From positions 1 through 31,434 of the forward strand of contig CAJFQL010000026.1 in assembly GCA_904419035.1 (NCBI GenBank): a stretch of 31,434 nt of DNA. The letters run 5' to 3'. Both the position numbers and the translations under genes were made by a program. Below the pieces are notes generated by a model that was not told where the DNA came from, did not search any database, and was given only the letters and a program-made list of their open reading frames with translations. This DNA is from Heritagella caecorum (GTDB lineage: Bacteria; Bacillota; Clostridia; Oscillospirales; Acutalibacteraceae). Position 1 is the first letter of the stretch; each line of letters starts with the position of its first letter. This document shows, piece by piece, positions 16,698 to 24,510 of the stretch.

Positions 16698-17357
16698 TTA
16701 CCGGTAGGGAATCATCTGGTCGTTATATAAACAGGTGCGGGTGGGCCGGTCAAATAGCTTTAAACCCGCATATTTTTCCGCCGCCTGTTTTACCAGCGAC
16801 GGGTTTACCCCACCGGAAAGGCCCGTGGGCAGCGTAATGGAAAGCCGCAGCCAGCCGTTTTCCATCCGGCGCAAAGACCAATCCGATAGATACGGCGCCA
16901 GCTCAAACTCTTTCGGGCCCTTTTTCGTGTGCTTTTCTACAATCAGGGAATCCCGTCCCATTAGTTCCCGCAGCGTCTGTTCCGCCTGTTTTACCGGGAC
17001 CGGCGACGGGTCATAATCAATTTCATAATGGGCAAACGCAATTTCGTGGGTGGCCATCACCGGTTCCGTTACGTCATACACGTGGATATCCAACGGCAGG
17101 GCCCCGTTTAATTTCTGCATGAGCAAAAAGGGGTCCATGTCTTCCGTTAAACGCACATCCATGCATTCCCGCACCCCGTTCATGCCCAGCGACAGGGGCA
17201 TCGCAAAGCTGACGAACACATGGGGGTTAAACCCCTGGGTGTACCACAGGGGCAGCCGTGTTTTGTGAAACGCCCTGGACATGCACCGGTTCAAATCCAA
17301 ATGGGAAATATACCGGGCCGTGTCCTTTTTTTCAAACCAGATTCGTACGTTTTTCAA
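16698..17357 (-). CDS. DUF2344 (TIGR03936) radical-SAM partner protein
   Basis: 219 aa from the TTG at 17357, with GGAGGA 7 nt upstream inside the end of the preceding gene; the longer open frame lies in the overlap and is not supported. The N-terminal KKDTARYISHLDLNR is a hallmark of this family, which is always found beside, or fused to, the TIGR03960 radical SAM protein, as here. The function is unproven; association with RNA modification has been suggested because the pair often precedes rng and rplU. Here rplS follows instead. The two genes overlap by 26 nt and are surely co-translated. Confidence 0.9.
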   Translation of the reverse strand: MKNVRIWFEKKDTARYISHLDLNRCMSRAFHKTRLPLWYTQGFNPHVFVSFAMPLSLGMNGVRECMDVRLTEDMDPFLLMQKLNGALPLDIHVYDVTEPVMATHEIAFAHYEIDYDPSPVPVKQAEQTLRELMGRDSLIVEKHTKKGPKEFELAPYLSDWSLRRMENGWLRLSITLPTGLSGGVNPSLVKQAAEKYAGLKLFDRPTRTCLYNDQMIPYR

Positions 17358-19188
17358 AACAGATTCCTCCCCCGTAGCACGCGGCCCCGCACCCCGAGCA
17401 CGCTTCCCGGCAGTTAGGCGTGGTGGCGGCGGCGTAGGCACGGCGGCATTCTTCGATCAAAAACGATTTTTTCACCCCGTAATCCAGGTGATCCCACGGC
17501 AGCACCTCGTCAAAGCTGCGGCGGCGGTTGGCATAAAACGTGGGGTCTACCTGCAAATCCCGGAACGTATCCATCCACGTTTTCATGGAAAAGCACGTGT
17601 CCCATCCGTCAAACCGGCATCCCCGGCGCCACGCTTCTTCCAGCACGGCGCACAGCCGCCGGTCGCCCCGGGCGAATACCGCTTCCAAAAAGCCGCCGTC
17701 GGCGGCGTGGTAATTCACCTGTAATTTGCGGCTGTGGTTGGCGTGCACCAGGTGCTGCTGCTTTTCCCGGAAACTCTCCATGGTGTCCTGGGGCTCCCAC
17801 TGGAAGGGGGTAAAGGGCTTGGGCACAAACGCAGCGGCGCTCACCGTTACGCTCACCGCCGGGCCCTTGGGCCGGTCTTTGCAGGCGTAAAACGCGTCGA
17901 TCACCTTTTGCCCCAGGGCGGGAATCCCTTCCACGTCTTCCATGGTTTCCGTGGGCAGGCCGATCATAAAATACAGTTTGACCCGGCTCCACCCAGCCCG
18001 GAACGCAATGTCGACGGTTTTCATCAGTTCGTCTTCCCGCACGTTTTTATTGATCACATCCCGCAGCCGCTGGGTACCGGCTTCGGGGGCAAACGTCAGC
18101 CCGCTTTTGCGCACGGTTTTGATTTTTTCCGTCAGTTCGGTGGAAAACCCGTCCACCCGCAAAGACGGCAGGGAAATGCCCACTTTCCGCTCTTTCGTCC
18201 AGGTGAGCATGGTATCAAGCAGGCCATTGAGTTCACTATAATCGCTAGTGCTCAGCGACGAAAGGGATACTTCATCGTACCCCGTGGATTCACACAGCGC
18301 CCGGCACTGTTCATTGATCACCGGCACGCTCTTTTCCCGCAAAGGCCGGTACAAAAAACCCGCCTGGCAGAACCGGCATCCCCGGATGCAGCCGCGCATG
18401 ACTTCGCTCACGGCCCGGTCGTGCACAATATCGATAAACGGCACCACAAATTTATCGGGATAGTAGGACTTGTCCATGTCCATCATCACCCGCTTGTGTA
18501 CTACGGCGGGCGCCCCCTCTTTGGGGGTAACGGCATGAATCACGCCGCTTTCTTCATAACTGACGTCATACAGGGCCGGTACATAGCACCCGGGCACCTT
18601 CGAAGCCCGGCGCAAAAATCCCCGGCGGCTCACGCCTTCCTTCCGGCAGGCGCGATAGAGGTCCATGACTTCCAGGTCGACTTCTTCGCCTTCCCCCAAA
18701 AAGAAAATGTCGATAAAATCGGCCAAAGGTTCCGGGTTGCAGGCGCACGGCCCCCCTGCCACCACAATGGGGTCCTGTTCCCCGCGGTCTTCACTGCGCA
18801 CCGGAATCTGCCCCAGATCCAGCATATTGAGCACATTGGTATAACTGAGCTCATACTGCAACGTAAACCCAATAAAATCAAAGCAGCGCAGTGGGTCGCC
18901 GCTTTCCAGCCCATACAGCGGAATATGGTGCTGCCGCATCAGGTCTTCCATATCCACCCAGGGGGCGAAGACCCGCTCGCACCAGATGTCGTCCCGTTCG
19001 TTAAAAAGGCTATACAAAATTTTCATGCCCAAATGGGACATGCCCACTTCGTACGTGTCGGGAAAACAAAAGGCAAACCGCAGCAGCCCTTCCCGCTTTT
19101 CTTTGACAACACTGTTCATTTCGCCGCCTACATAGCGGCCCGGTTTGGTAACCAGCGGCAACAGCCGCTCGATCTGCTGATTGATCAT
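17332..19188 (-). CDS. TIGR03960-family radical SAM protein
   Basis: 618 aa from the ATG at 19188 (GGGAG about 10 nt upstream). An N-terminal B12-binding-like region (about 40-180) precedes the radical SAM core, whose cluster motif is C267-x3-C271-x2-C274 (GCIRGCRFCQ). The C-terminus has a second cysteine group (CREACSGCGAACYGGGIC), which may hold an additional cluster. The family's substrate is unknown. Partner gene: the overlapping DUF2344 gene. It has its own consensus vegetative promoter, separating it from the sporulation genes upstream. Confidence 0.92.
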   Translation of the reverse strand: MINQQIERLLPLVTKPGRYVGGEMNSVVKEKREGLLRFAFCFPDTYEVGMSHLGMKILYSLFNERDDIWCERVFAPWVDMEDLMRQHHIPLYGLESGDPLRCFDFIGFTLQYELSYTNVLNMLDLGQIPVRSEDRGEQDPIVVAGGPCACNPEPLADFIDIFFLGEGEEVDLEVMDLYRACRKEGVSRRGFLRRASKVPGCYVPALYDVSYEESGVIHAVTPKEGAPAVVHKRVMMDMDKSYYPDKFVVPFIDIVHDRAVSEVMRGCIRGCRFCQAGFLYRPLREKSVPVINEQCRALCESTGYDEVSLSSLSTSDYSELNGLLDTMLTWTKERKVGISLPSLRVDGFSTELTEKIKTVRKSGLTFAPEAGTQRLRDVINKNVREDELMKTVDIAFRAGWSRVKLYFMIGLPTETMEDVEGIPALGQKVIDAFYACKDRPKGPAVSVTVSAAAFVPKPFTPFQWEPQDTMESFREKQQHLVHANHSRKLQVNYHAADGGFLEAVFARGDRRLCAVLEEAWRRGCRFDGWDTCFSMKTWMDTFRDLQVDPTFYANRRRSFDEVLPWDHLDYGVKKSFLIEECRRAYAAATTPNCREACSGCGAACYGGGICFEKRTNLV

Positions 19189-19236
19189 CCGGTCATTCTC
19201 CCTTTTTCCTGTCCCACAAGGGCGGTTTTGCTGTTT

Positions 19237-19265
19237 ATTATACCGGGTTTTGGCCCGCAATGCAA
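19237..19265 (-). promoter_or_regulatory. promoter of the radical SAM/DUF2344 pair
   Basis: Minus strand: -35 TTGCAT (19265-19260), 17-bp spacer, -10 TATAAT (19242-19237). It lies in the 82-bp gap after the M50 protease gene. An 8-bp inverted repeat (arms 19220-19227 and 19264-19271) brackets it. Confidence 0.85.
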
Positions 19266-19270
19266 CCGCC

Positions 19271-19870
19271 CTACCCCACTGGGCGGGCAAGCAGGCACAA
19301 AAGTAAGTATCCGCACAATAGTAGTAGCGATACATTGCCGTTTTGTTCCAGCAGTCCCCCAAACCCCAGCGTCATGAGTAAAAACAGGAACAAAAACGAA
19401 AGCCACCGGGTGACCGTTTCGGCTAGAAGCGGGCGGCACCGGCTACTGAGAAGCGCAAACAGCGCCTGGCCGCCATCGAGGGGCCACACCGGTAGTAAAT
19501 GGAAAAGGCTCAGCCCCCCAAACACTGCGCCCCCTATCCGAAGGACCGGTTCCCACGTCCCCAATAGCCACAAAAGCGCCCCCACCGGCAGCGGGAAAAG
19601 CGGCCCGCTCAATGCACAGGCCGCCTGCTGCCAAAAGGAAGCAAACGCCCGGCTCCGGCGCATTTGCACCCCGAACGCCGACAATTTAATCTCCCGGACG
19701 GGGATGTGCTGGGCTTTTAGGCATAACCAGTGCCCCCCTTCGTGTACCGGCACATAGAGGGCCGCAAAAGCCCCTACCGCCCCGGCTCCCAGGGTGAGAA
19801 AGGCCGCCATGAGAAAAAAGCCGCCGGTGACGGCCAGACGTCCTCCCCGGCGGCTTTCGATAACGATCAT
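19271..19870 (-). CDS. M50 intramembrane metalloprotease, probable SpoIVFB
   Basis: 199 aa, multi-TM. The zinc motif HEGGH is H43-E44-x2-H47 and the third ligand is D132 in LLPVWPLDGGQ, the LDG box of the site-2 protease family. In B. subtilis SpoIVFB the corresponding residues are H43, E44, H47 and D137, so even the numbering matches. SpoIVFB cleaves pro-sigma-K in the mother-cell membrane around the forespore. The start ATG overlaps the stop of the 91-aa gene (ATGA). Downstream comes the radical SAM/DUF2344 pair, a known clostridial context for spoIVFB. The protein is shorter than SpoIVFB and lacks a C-terminal CBS domain, so the exact substrate is inference. Confidence 0.75.
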   Translation of the reverse strand: MIVIESRRGGRLAVTGGFFLMAAFLTLGAGAVGAFAALYVPVHEGGHWLCLKAQHIPVREIKLSAFGVQMRRSRAFASFWQQAACALSGPLFPLPVGALLWLLGTWEPVLRIGGAVFGGLSLFHLLPVWPLDGGQALFALLSSRCRPLLAETVTRWLSFLFLFLLMTLGFGGLLEQNGNVSLLLLCGYLLLCLLARPVG

Positions 19871-20142
19871 GCCCATTGCTTTATCTGTACGGCCACTTCT
19901 TCGCCCCATTCCTGCCACAGCTCGCTGCCCATAATCAGCTCCTCCTGCTGCTGGGCCCGGTACCAGTCGATCACCGTTTCGCCCCAAGCGCCGCCCACAT
20001 ACCGCAGGCACAGCCCTCCAAGGAGCAGCAATAGGCATGCGATCAGCTGCACCAAAATCACCCGCCCCCCGGCCGCCCGGTCCAAGTCCGGCCGGGCCCT
20101 TTCTTCGGGCGGCGCACTTTCATACCCCTGTTGCGGTTCCAT
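19867..20142 (-). CDS. 91-aa single-TM protein between spoIVA and the M50 protease
   Basis: No family recognised. A charged N-terminus (about 1-27, rich in Glu, Arg, Pro) is followed by one TM segment (about 28-50) and an acidic, Gln-rich outer part with several Trp. GGAGG lies 4 nt before the ATG and overlaps the spoIVA stop; the stop overlaps the M50 start. In B. subtilis the gene before spoIVFB is spoIVFA, a single-TM inhibitor/anchor, so position and topology suggest an analogous partner, but it lacks the LytM domain and is far shorter. That role is inference. Confidence 0.75.
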   Translation of the reverse strand: MEPQQGYESAPPEERARPDLDRAAGGRVILVQLIACLLLLLGGLCLRYVGGAWGETVIDWYRAQQQEELIMGSELWQEWGEEVAVQIKQWA

Positions 20143-20151
20143 ACGTCCTCC

Positions 20152-21630
20152 TTACAGAATAATGCAGATCAGCCCGTTACAGCCGTCATTGATGATCCGT
20201 TCGATGGTTTCCCGCACTTTATCCCGGGCATCTTCCGGCATGCGCAGCAGTTTGTTGTGCAGCCCTTCGTTTACCAGTTCGTGCAGGCTCTTGCCGAACA
20301 AATTGGATTCCCAAATTTTGGTGGGGTCGTCTTCGAATTCCTGCAGCAAATAGTGGATCATCTCTTCCGACTGCTGTTCGTTCCCCACAATGGGCGTCAG
20401 TTCGGTACAAATCTGGGTTTTCATAAAATGGATGCTGGGGGCGGTTGCCTTCAGGCGCACCCCATATTTGCCGCCCTGGCGGAAAATCTCCGGTTCCTGC
20501 AAGGTGAGTTCCTCCTGCTCCGGCATGACAATCCCGTACCCGGTTTGCTGCACATCCCGGTAGGCCTGGCGGATGCGGCCGTATTCCTTCTGGACCGCCG
20601 CAAACTCCTGCAAAGCCCGGAACAGGTCGTTTTCATCCCGCACGGTCAGGCCGGTACTTTCGCTGAGCACCTGGAAAAACAAATCCCCCCGCAGCGTCAG
20701 CCGGGCCGTGGTGCACCCGTCCCCCAGCCGGAATTCCTCTACCCCCGCCGCTTCGATGTACTCGCACCTGGTGCAGCGCTGCAGCATAGGGGCGATCTGC
20801 CGCAAGCATTCGATGGAACCCGCTTCCCGGCGCACCGCCGAAAACACCGCCGTGCGCAGCCAGTGGTCCCGCGGTAGGGACGTAACCCAGCCCGGCAGAT
20901 GGAACCGGATTTCCCGAACGGGGAACTGATATAGAATTTGCCCCAACACGTCGATAATATCTTCTTCCGTCAGCGTCAGGCAGCTCATGGGCAGCACCGG
21001 CACACCGTATTTCTGCGAGAGCGAAGCGGCCAGTTCCCGGCTGGCCGTGGTACCGGGTTCCACACAGTTGAGGATCACCACAAAGGGCTTGTGGATTTCT
21101 TTGAGCTCATCGACAACCCGCTCTTCCGCTTCTTCGTATTCCTCCCGGGGGATATCGCTGATGCTGCCGTCGGTGGTGACCACCAGCCCAATGGTGCTGT
21201 GTTCGGTGATGACTTTGCGGGTGCCGATTTCCGCCGCCATATTGAACGGCACTTCTTCTTCAAACCAGGGGGTCTGCACCATGCGGGGCTGATCCTCTTC
21301 GATGTACCCCAGCGCACTGGGCACAATGTATCCCACGCAGTCAATGAGCCGGGTGCGAAATGTAATGTTATCTCCCACTTTAACCGGCACGGCGGTTTCG
21401 GGGATAAATTTCGGTTCGGTGGTCATAATCGTGCGCCCCGCCGACGATTGGGGAAGCTCATCCACAGCCCGGGTCCGCTGGTCTTCGTTTTCCATGCGCG
21501 GCAGAACCACCTGATCCATGAATTTTTGAATAAAGGTGGATTTTCCCGTGCGCACCGGCCCCACCACGCCGATATAAATATCGCCCTGGGTACGGGTGGC
21601 CATATCTTCGTATATTTTGTAATTTGCCAT
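20152..21630 (-). CDS. spoIVA: stage IV sporulation protein A (coat basement ATPase)
   Basis: 492 aa, the family length. SpoIVA polymerises by ATP hydrolysis on the outer forespore membrane, forming the base of the spore coat. Walker A GPVRTGKST spans residues 24-32, with K30 at the same position as in B. subtilis. The C-terminus (NDGCNGLICIIL) matches the conserved membrane-proximal end needed for localisation by SpoVM. GGAGGA is 6 nt before the ATG. A sigma-E-like promoter lies upstream, and the 91-aa gene and M50 protease follow at 9 nt and with an overlap, forming one mother-cell operon. Confidence 0.97.
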   Translation of the reverse strand: MANYKIYEDMATRTQGDIYIGVVGPVRTGKSTFIQKFMDQVVLPRMENEDQRTRAVDELPQSSAGRTIMTTEPKFIPETAVPVKVGDNITFRTRLIDCVGYIVPSALGYIEEDQPRMVQTPWFEEEVPFNMAAEIGTRKVITEHSTIGLVVTTDGSISDIPREEYEEAEERVVDELKEIHKPFVVILNCVEPGTTASRELAASLSQKYGVPVLPMSCLTLTEEDIIDVLGQILYQFPVREIRFHLPGWVTSLPRDHWLRTAVFSAVRREAGSIECLRQIAPMLQRCTRCEYIEAAGVEEFRLGDGCTTARLTLRGDLFFQVLSESTGLTVRDENDLFRALQEFAAVQKEYGRIRQAYRDVQQTGYGIVMPEQEELTLQEPEIFRQGGKYGVRLKATAPSIHFMKTQICTELTPIVGNEQQSEEMIHYLLQEFEDDPTKIWESNLFGKSLHELVNEGLHNKLLRMPEDARDKVRETIERIINDGCNGLICIIL

Positions 21631-21667
21631 TGTGATTCCTCCGCCGTCTGTTCGTTTTCTTTGCTAC

Positions 21668-21697
21668 AGGATACGAGCCATCGGCGGAAATTATGAC
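21668..21697 (-). promoter_or_regulatory. candidate sigma-E promoter of spoIVA
   Basis: Minus strand: GTCATAAT (21697-21690), 14-bp spacer, CGTATCCT (21675-21668). Against the B. subtilis sigma-E consensus (GKMATATT and CATAHAMT) this matches 7 of 8 and 6 of 8 positions. spoIVA is a known sigma-E target. The predicted transcript starts about 30 nt before the ATG. Confidence 0.65.
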
Positions 21698-21716
21698 CAC
21701 CGGGGCAAAAAGAGCC

Positions 21717-21755
21717 AAAAAGAAAAAGCGGCCCCGCGTTTTCACGCGGAACCAC
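21717..21755 (-). terminator. terminator after the LDH/MDH gene
   Basis: A 12-bp stem with G-T pairs (arms 21744-21755 and 21728-21739) closed by a GAAA tetraloop, followed on the minus strand by TTTTTCTTTTT. It insulates the dehydrogenase from the spoIVA promoter just downstream. Confidence 0.9.
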
Positions 21756-21772
21756 CCGGTAAAATTTTAGGC

Positions 21773-22723
21773 TTATATCTCGCCGGCTTTTTGCAAATAG
21801 GAACGAAGCACATCGCACGACGCGTGGAAGGCCTCTTTTTCGTCCGGCGTCAGGGATAACGTGACAATGCCTTCCATCCCACCGGCGCCAATCACCGCCG
21901 GTACCCCGGCCGCCACATTTTCTTCGCCGTATTCGCCCTGCAAGGCGGTGGAAACCGGCAGCACCACTTTTTCATCATGGAAAATCGCCGTTATGAGCCG
22001 CGCCGCCACGGTGCCAATACCAAATTCCGTGCAGGATTTGTGGGTGACTTCGAACATACCGGCGTCTTTCCCCCGGCGGGTCAGCTCATCAAGCGGCGTT
22101 TTCCCCCATCGCTCCGGTTCCTGCTGCCGCAGGGTCAAAAAAGGCTGTCCACCTATGCACACTCTTGACCAGGGCACCATGTGGGAATCCCCGTGTTCGC
22201 CCATGCACAGCGCGCTGACACTGTGGGTGCTCACGCCGCCATCCTGGGCGATCACCCGCCGCAGACGCAGACTGTCAAGCCCCGTACCGGTGGAAAACGC
22301 CTTCTCCCGGGGAAACCCAATCCCCCGCCGCAGCAGTTCGCCCACTACGTCGGCCGGGTTGGAAATGCTGATCAATATCCCGGAAAAGCCGCTTTGCTTT
22401 ATACGGGGGATGATGTCGTTTTTCAGCATGCGCACCGAATCATAAAATAGGTCGAGCCTGGTTTCGCCTTCTTTGCGGCCCCGGCCCGCCGCCATAATCA
22501 GGATGCTGGCGTCTTTCATATCGTCATCCGTGCCCGCCCGGATCACCGGGGCAAACCCCATGGAAACCGCCGCGTCGCTTAGATCCATCGCCTGGCCCGC
22601 CGCTTTCTTTTCCAGGATATCCAATAGTACAATTTCTTCGCACAATCCGCCGAACAGCAGACTCAGCGCACAGTGGGACCCCACGTGACCGGCGCCCAAA
22701 ATCACAACTTTTCTTTTTTGCAT
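21773..22723 (-). CDS. LDH/MDH-family NAD-dependent dehydrogenase
   Basis: About 316 aa from the ATG at 22723. The NAD-binding loop is GAGHVG (10-15), the catalytic His is H177 (GEHGDS), the substrate arginines are R89 (GETRLDL) and R153 (LDSLRLR), and D150 pairs with the His. Overall it looks like an L-lactate dehydrogenase, but the specificity residue, Gln102 in LDH, is Arg83 here (GRGRKEG), the residue used by malate dehydrogenases. T232, aligned with LDH Thr246, is LDH-like. Lactate, malate or another 2-hydroxyacid is therefore possible. It has its own promoter and terminator, so it is an independent vegetative unit inserted between sporulation genes. Confidence 0.85.
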   Translation of the reverse strand: MQKRKVVILGAGHVGSHCALSLLFGGLCEEIVLLDILEKKAAGQAMDLSDAAVSMGFAPVIRAGTDDDMKDASILIMAAGRGRKEGETRLDLFYDSVRMLKNDIIPRIKQSGFSGILISISNPADVVGELLRRGIGFPREKAFSTGTGLDSLRLRRVIAQDGGVSTHSVSALCMGEHGDSHMVPWSRVCIGGQPFLTLRQQEPERWGKTPLDELTRRGKDAGMFEVTHKSCTEFGIGTVAARLITAIFHDEKVVLPVSTALQGEYGEENVAAGVPAVIGAGGMEGIVTLSLTPDEKEAFHASCDVLRSYLQKAGEI

Positions 22724-22757
22724 GGCAAGTGCCCCCTTTTTGACGACCTTTCTTTCC

Positions 22758-22785
22758 AGTATAGCACGTCTGTTTTCGCCGTCAA
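22758..22785 (-). promoter_or_regulatory. promoter of the LDH/MDH gene
   Basis: Minus strand: -35 TTGACG (22785-22780), 16-bp spacer, -10 TATACT (22763-22758) preceded by TGC. This is a vegetative, extended -10 type promoter, unlike the sigma-E-like boxes of the flanking genes. Confidence 0.85.
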
Positions 22786-22793
22786 GAGCCAGC

Positions 22794-22845
22794 AAAAGGC
22801 CCGGCGGTTGTTTCCACAAATAGTACCCCCCCACCGGGCCCTTTT
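22794..22845 (-). terminator. terminator after the SipL-like gene
   Basis: AAAAGGGCCCGG (22845-22834) pairs with CCGGGCCTTTT (22804-22794) on the minus strand, with a large loop and a short T run. It lies 12 nt past the stop codon. Confidence 0.6.
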
Positions 22846-22856
22846 TCCCCCAAGTA

Positions 22857-24407
22857 TTAGCCGCCGGGAATCAGCAGCATCCCTCCGGACGCATAATCCC
22901 CGGTCATCTCATTTTCTTCGCAAATGGCCTTCACCGACGACGCGTACCGCTTGGCGATATTCCACAGCGGTTCCCCGCTTTGGGCAAAATAGAGGATCAG
23001 CGGCGTATCTTTGCGCAGCGGTTCATCCCCGCTGCGGTGCAGCCCCTGCAGCACCCGGCACACCGTCTTGCCCTGCAGCCGGGTACTCACCTGTACATCG
23101 GCCCGCACTTCCACCGAAGAAGCCGACACAATGCGGTATTGCAGTTTCAGCATGGAAAGGCTGGGGAAAGCTTCCACATCCCCTTCCGCCTCCATGGGGA
23201 AGGCTGCCGAAAAATCCATGACTTTTTCCCGGTAAAACGGTACCCCTTCCCGGTTTACCGCCAGCAAACACACATTCATTTTGCCCGTGTACATCAGCTG
23301 CCCCGAAACCACCTGGGCCGAAACCGAGGCAATTTCGTTCCACAGATCGACCACCCCCGTCAGCAGTTCACTGCCCGATTCCACCGACGTGGTCTGCGAA
23401 AAGGCATCCATCCGTACCCCCATGGGCCGCTGCAAGGTCAGCGTTTCGTATTCCGGGGCGGTGGCATACCGGGTGGAATAGGCGTCTTCCACCAGCGGAA
23501 TATCCATGCGCTTTTCCACTGTAACGAGGGCGCTTAGCTGTAATTTGGCTTCCAGCCGGGTGGCTTCGCCCAAATTGTCGCTGCGGGGCAGTAGGTCCGG
23601 TTCCATCACCGACAAGTCCACCTGGCACGTGCCGTCCTCCCGGGCGCCGGGGGCTTCCACCATTTGGGAAAACGGGATGGAAAATTCCATCTTTTCCGGT
23701 AACGGGGATTCGTTTGCGGGGGTATACAGCACTTCCAGCAGCACCCGCCCCCTCAGCAACAGCGAATCGGATACCACCCGGGTTTCTTCACACAAGCACT
23801 GGGCCCGGCTGCGCAGGATGTAGGCAATGGGCGGTTTGCCGCCCCCCAGTTCCAGCGTCTCCCGCAAAGGGAAGCTCTCCAGGCACAGGCATTGCAATTC
23901 GCTCCCCGGTACGTTCAGCCGCCGCTGCTGCACATCGTCGCCGCATAGCGCCGCCGTTGCCGGCCGGCATTCCTTTTGCAGCAGCTGCACACAAAGGGAG
24001 AAAGAGCCCCGCACCGAAAAACGCCGCGGCCCTGTGAGCGTGCAGCTGACAAATTCCAGCCGCGGTTTGACCACACATACCACATTGTCCCCGCCGGCCA
24101 TGCCCTCATTCCCCAGGCCCTTCACGGGGATGGACGCGGTAAAGGGCGCCGTCTCTTCCCGGCAGCACAGTTTGCCCGATTCTTTCCCGACAAACAATAC
24201 CCGCAATAGCAGCGTGCCCGTACACTCCACCCGTTCCCCGGACACACCGTGCTGCACCACCTGGGGGAATAGCTGGCATTTGAGCACTTTGGCCGCTTCT
24301 TCCCCGCCTTCCGGCAGAGAAACTTCCTGTTCCACCGATTGTTCGGCGCAGCCTTCCCACAGCAGCCGGCGGGTACACAGGGTTTGGCGTTCACATGTAT
24401 AATCCAT
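22857..24407 (-). CDS. sipL: DUF3794-LysM spore protein, SipL-like
   Basis: 516 aa from the ATG at 24407 (AAGGAG about 9 nt upstream). The body consists of repeated beta-rich DUF3794 (SPOCS) units with regularly spaced Cys. The last 50 residues form a LysM-like domain (SGEPLWNIAKRY ... CEENEM ... GMLLIPGG). This architecture and length match SipL of C. difficile, whose LysM domain binds SpoIVA and is needed for coat attachment; in Bacillus the comparable role is played by SpoVID. spoIVA lies close downstream, and the SpoVM-like micropeptide gene is just upstream. Assignment by architecture and context; no search was run. Confidence 0.85.
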   Translation of the reverse strand: MDYTCERQTLCTRRLLWEGCAEQSVEQEVSLPEGGEEAAKVLKCQLFPQVVQHGVSGERVECTGTLLLRVLFVGKESGKLCCREETAPFTASIPVKGLGNEGMAGGDNVVCVVKPRLEFVSCTLTGPRRFSVRGSFSLCVQLLQKECRPATAALCGDDVQQRRLNVPGSELQCLCLESFPLRETLELGGGKPPIAYILRSRAQCLCEETRVVSDSLLLRGRVLLEVLYTPANESPLPEKMEFSIPFSQMVEAPGAREDGTCQVDLSVMEPDLLPRSDNLGEATRLEAKLQLSALVTVEKRMDIPLVEDAYSTRYATAPEYETLTLQRPMGVRMDAFSQTTSVESGSELLTGVVDLWNEIASVSAQVVSGQLMYTGKMNVCLLAVNREGVPFYREKVMDFSAAFPMEAEGDVEAFPSLSMLKLQYRIVSASSVEVRADVQVSTRLQGKTVCRVLQGLHRSGDEPLRKDTPLILYFAQSGEPLWNIAKRYASSVKAICEENEMTGDYASGGMLLIPGG

Positions 24408-24440
24408 GGCTTTTTTCTCCTTTTCATGGTTTCTGCTCCA

Positions 24441-24470
24441 TGTATATGGCCGTGATGCCCCCCCTATGAC
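24441..24470 (-). promoter_or_regulatory. candidate sigma-E promoter of the SipL-like gene
   Basis: Minus strand: GTCATAGG (24470-24463), 14-bp spacer, CATATACA (24448-24441). It matches the sigma-E consensus at 6 of 8 and 7 of 8 positions and has exactly the same spacing as the spoIVA boxes. The -35 element starts right behind the T run of the upstream terminator. Confidence 0.65.
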
Positions 24471-24473
24471 CAT

Positions 24474-24510
24474 AAAAAACAGGAGGTCCAAAAAAGACCT
24501 CCTGTTTTTT
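24474..24510 (-). terminator. palindromic terminator after the SpoVM-like gene
   Basis: A perfect 15-bp stem (AAAAAACAGGAGGTC with its complement) and a 7-nt loop. It has T runs on both strands, so it could work in either direction. It overlaps the stop codon of the micropeptide gene. Confidence 0.92.

Noticed and set aside
17734..19377. Plus-strand open frame of 547 codons opposite the radical SAM gene
   Set aside because: Antisense to a gene with intact radical SAM motifs; His/Phe/Arg-rich shadow without motifs.
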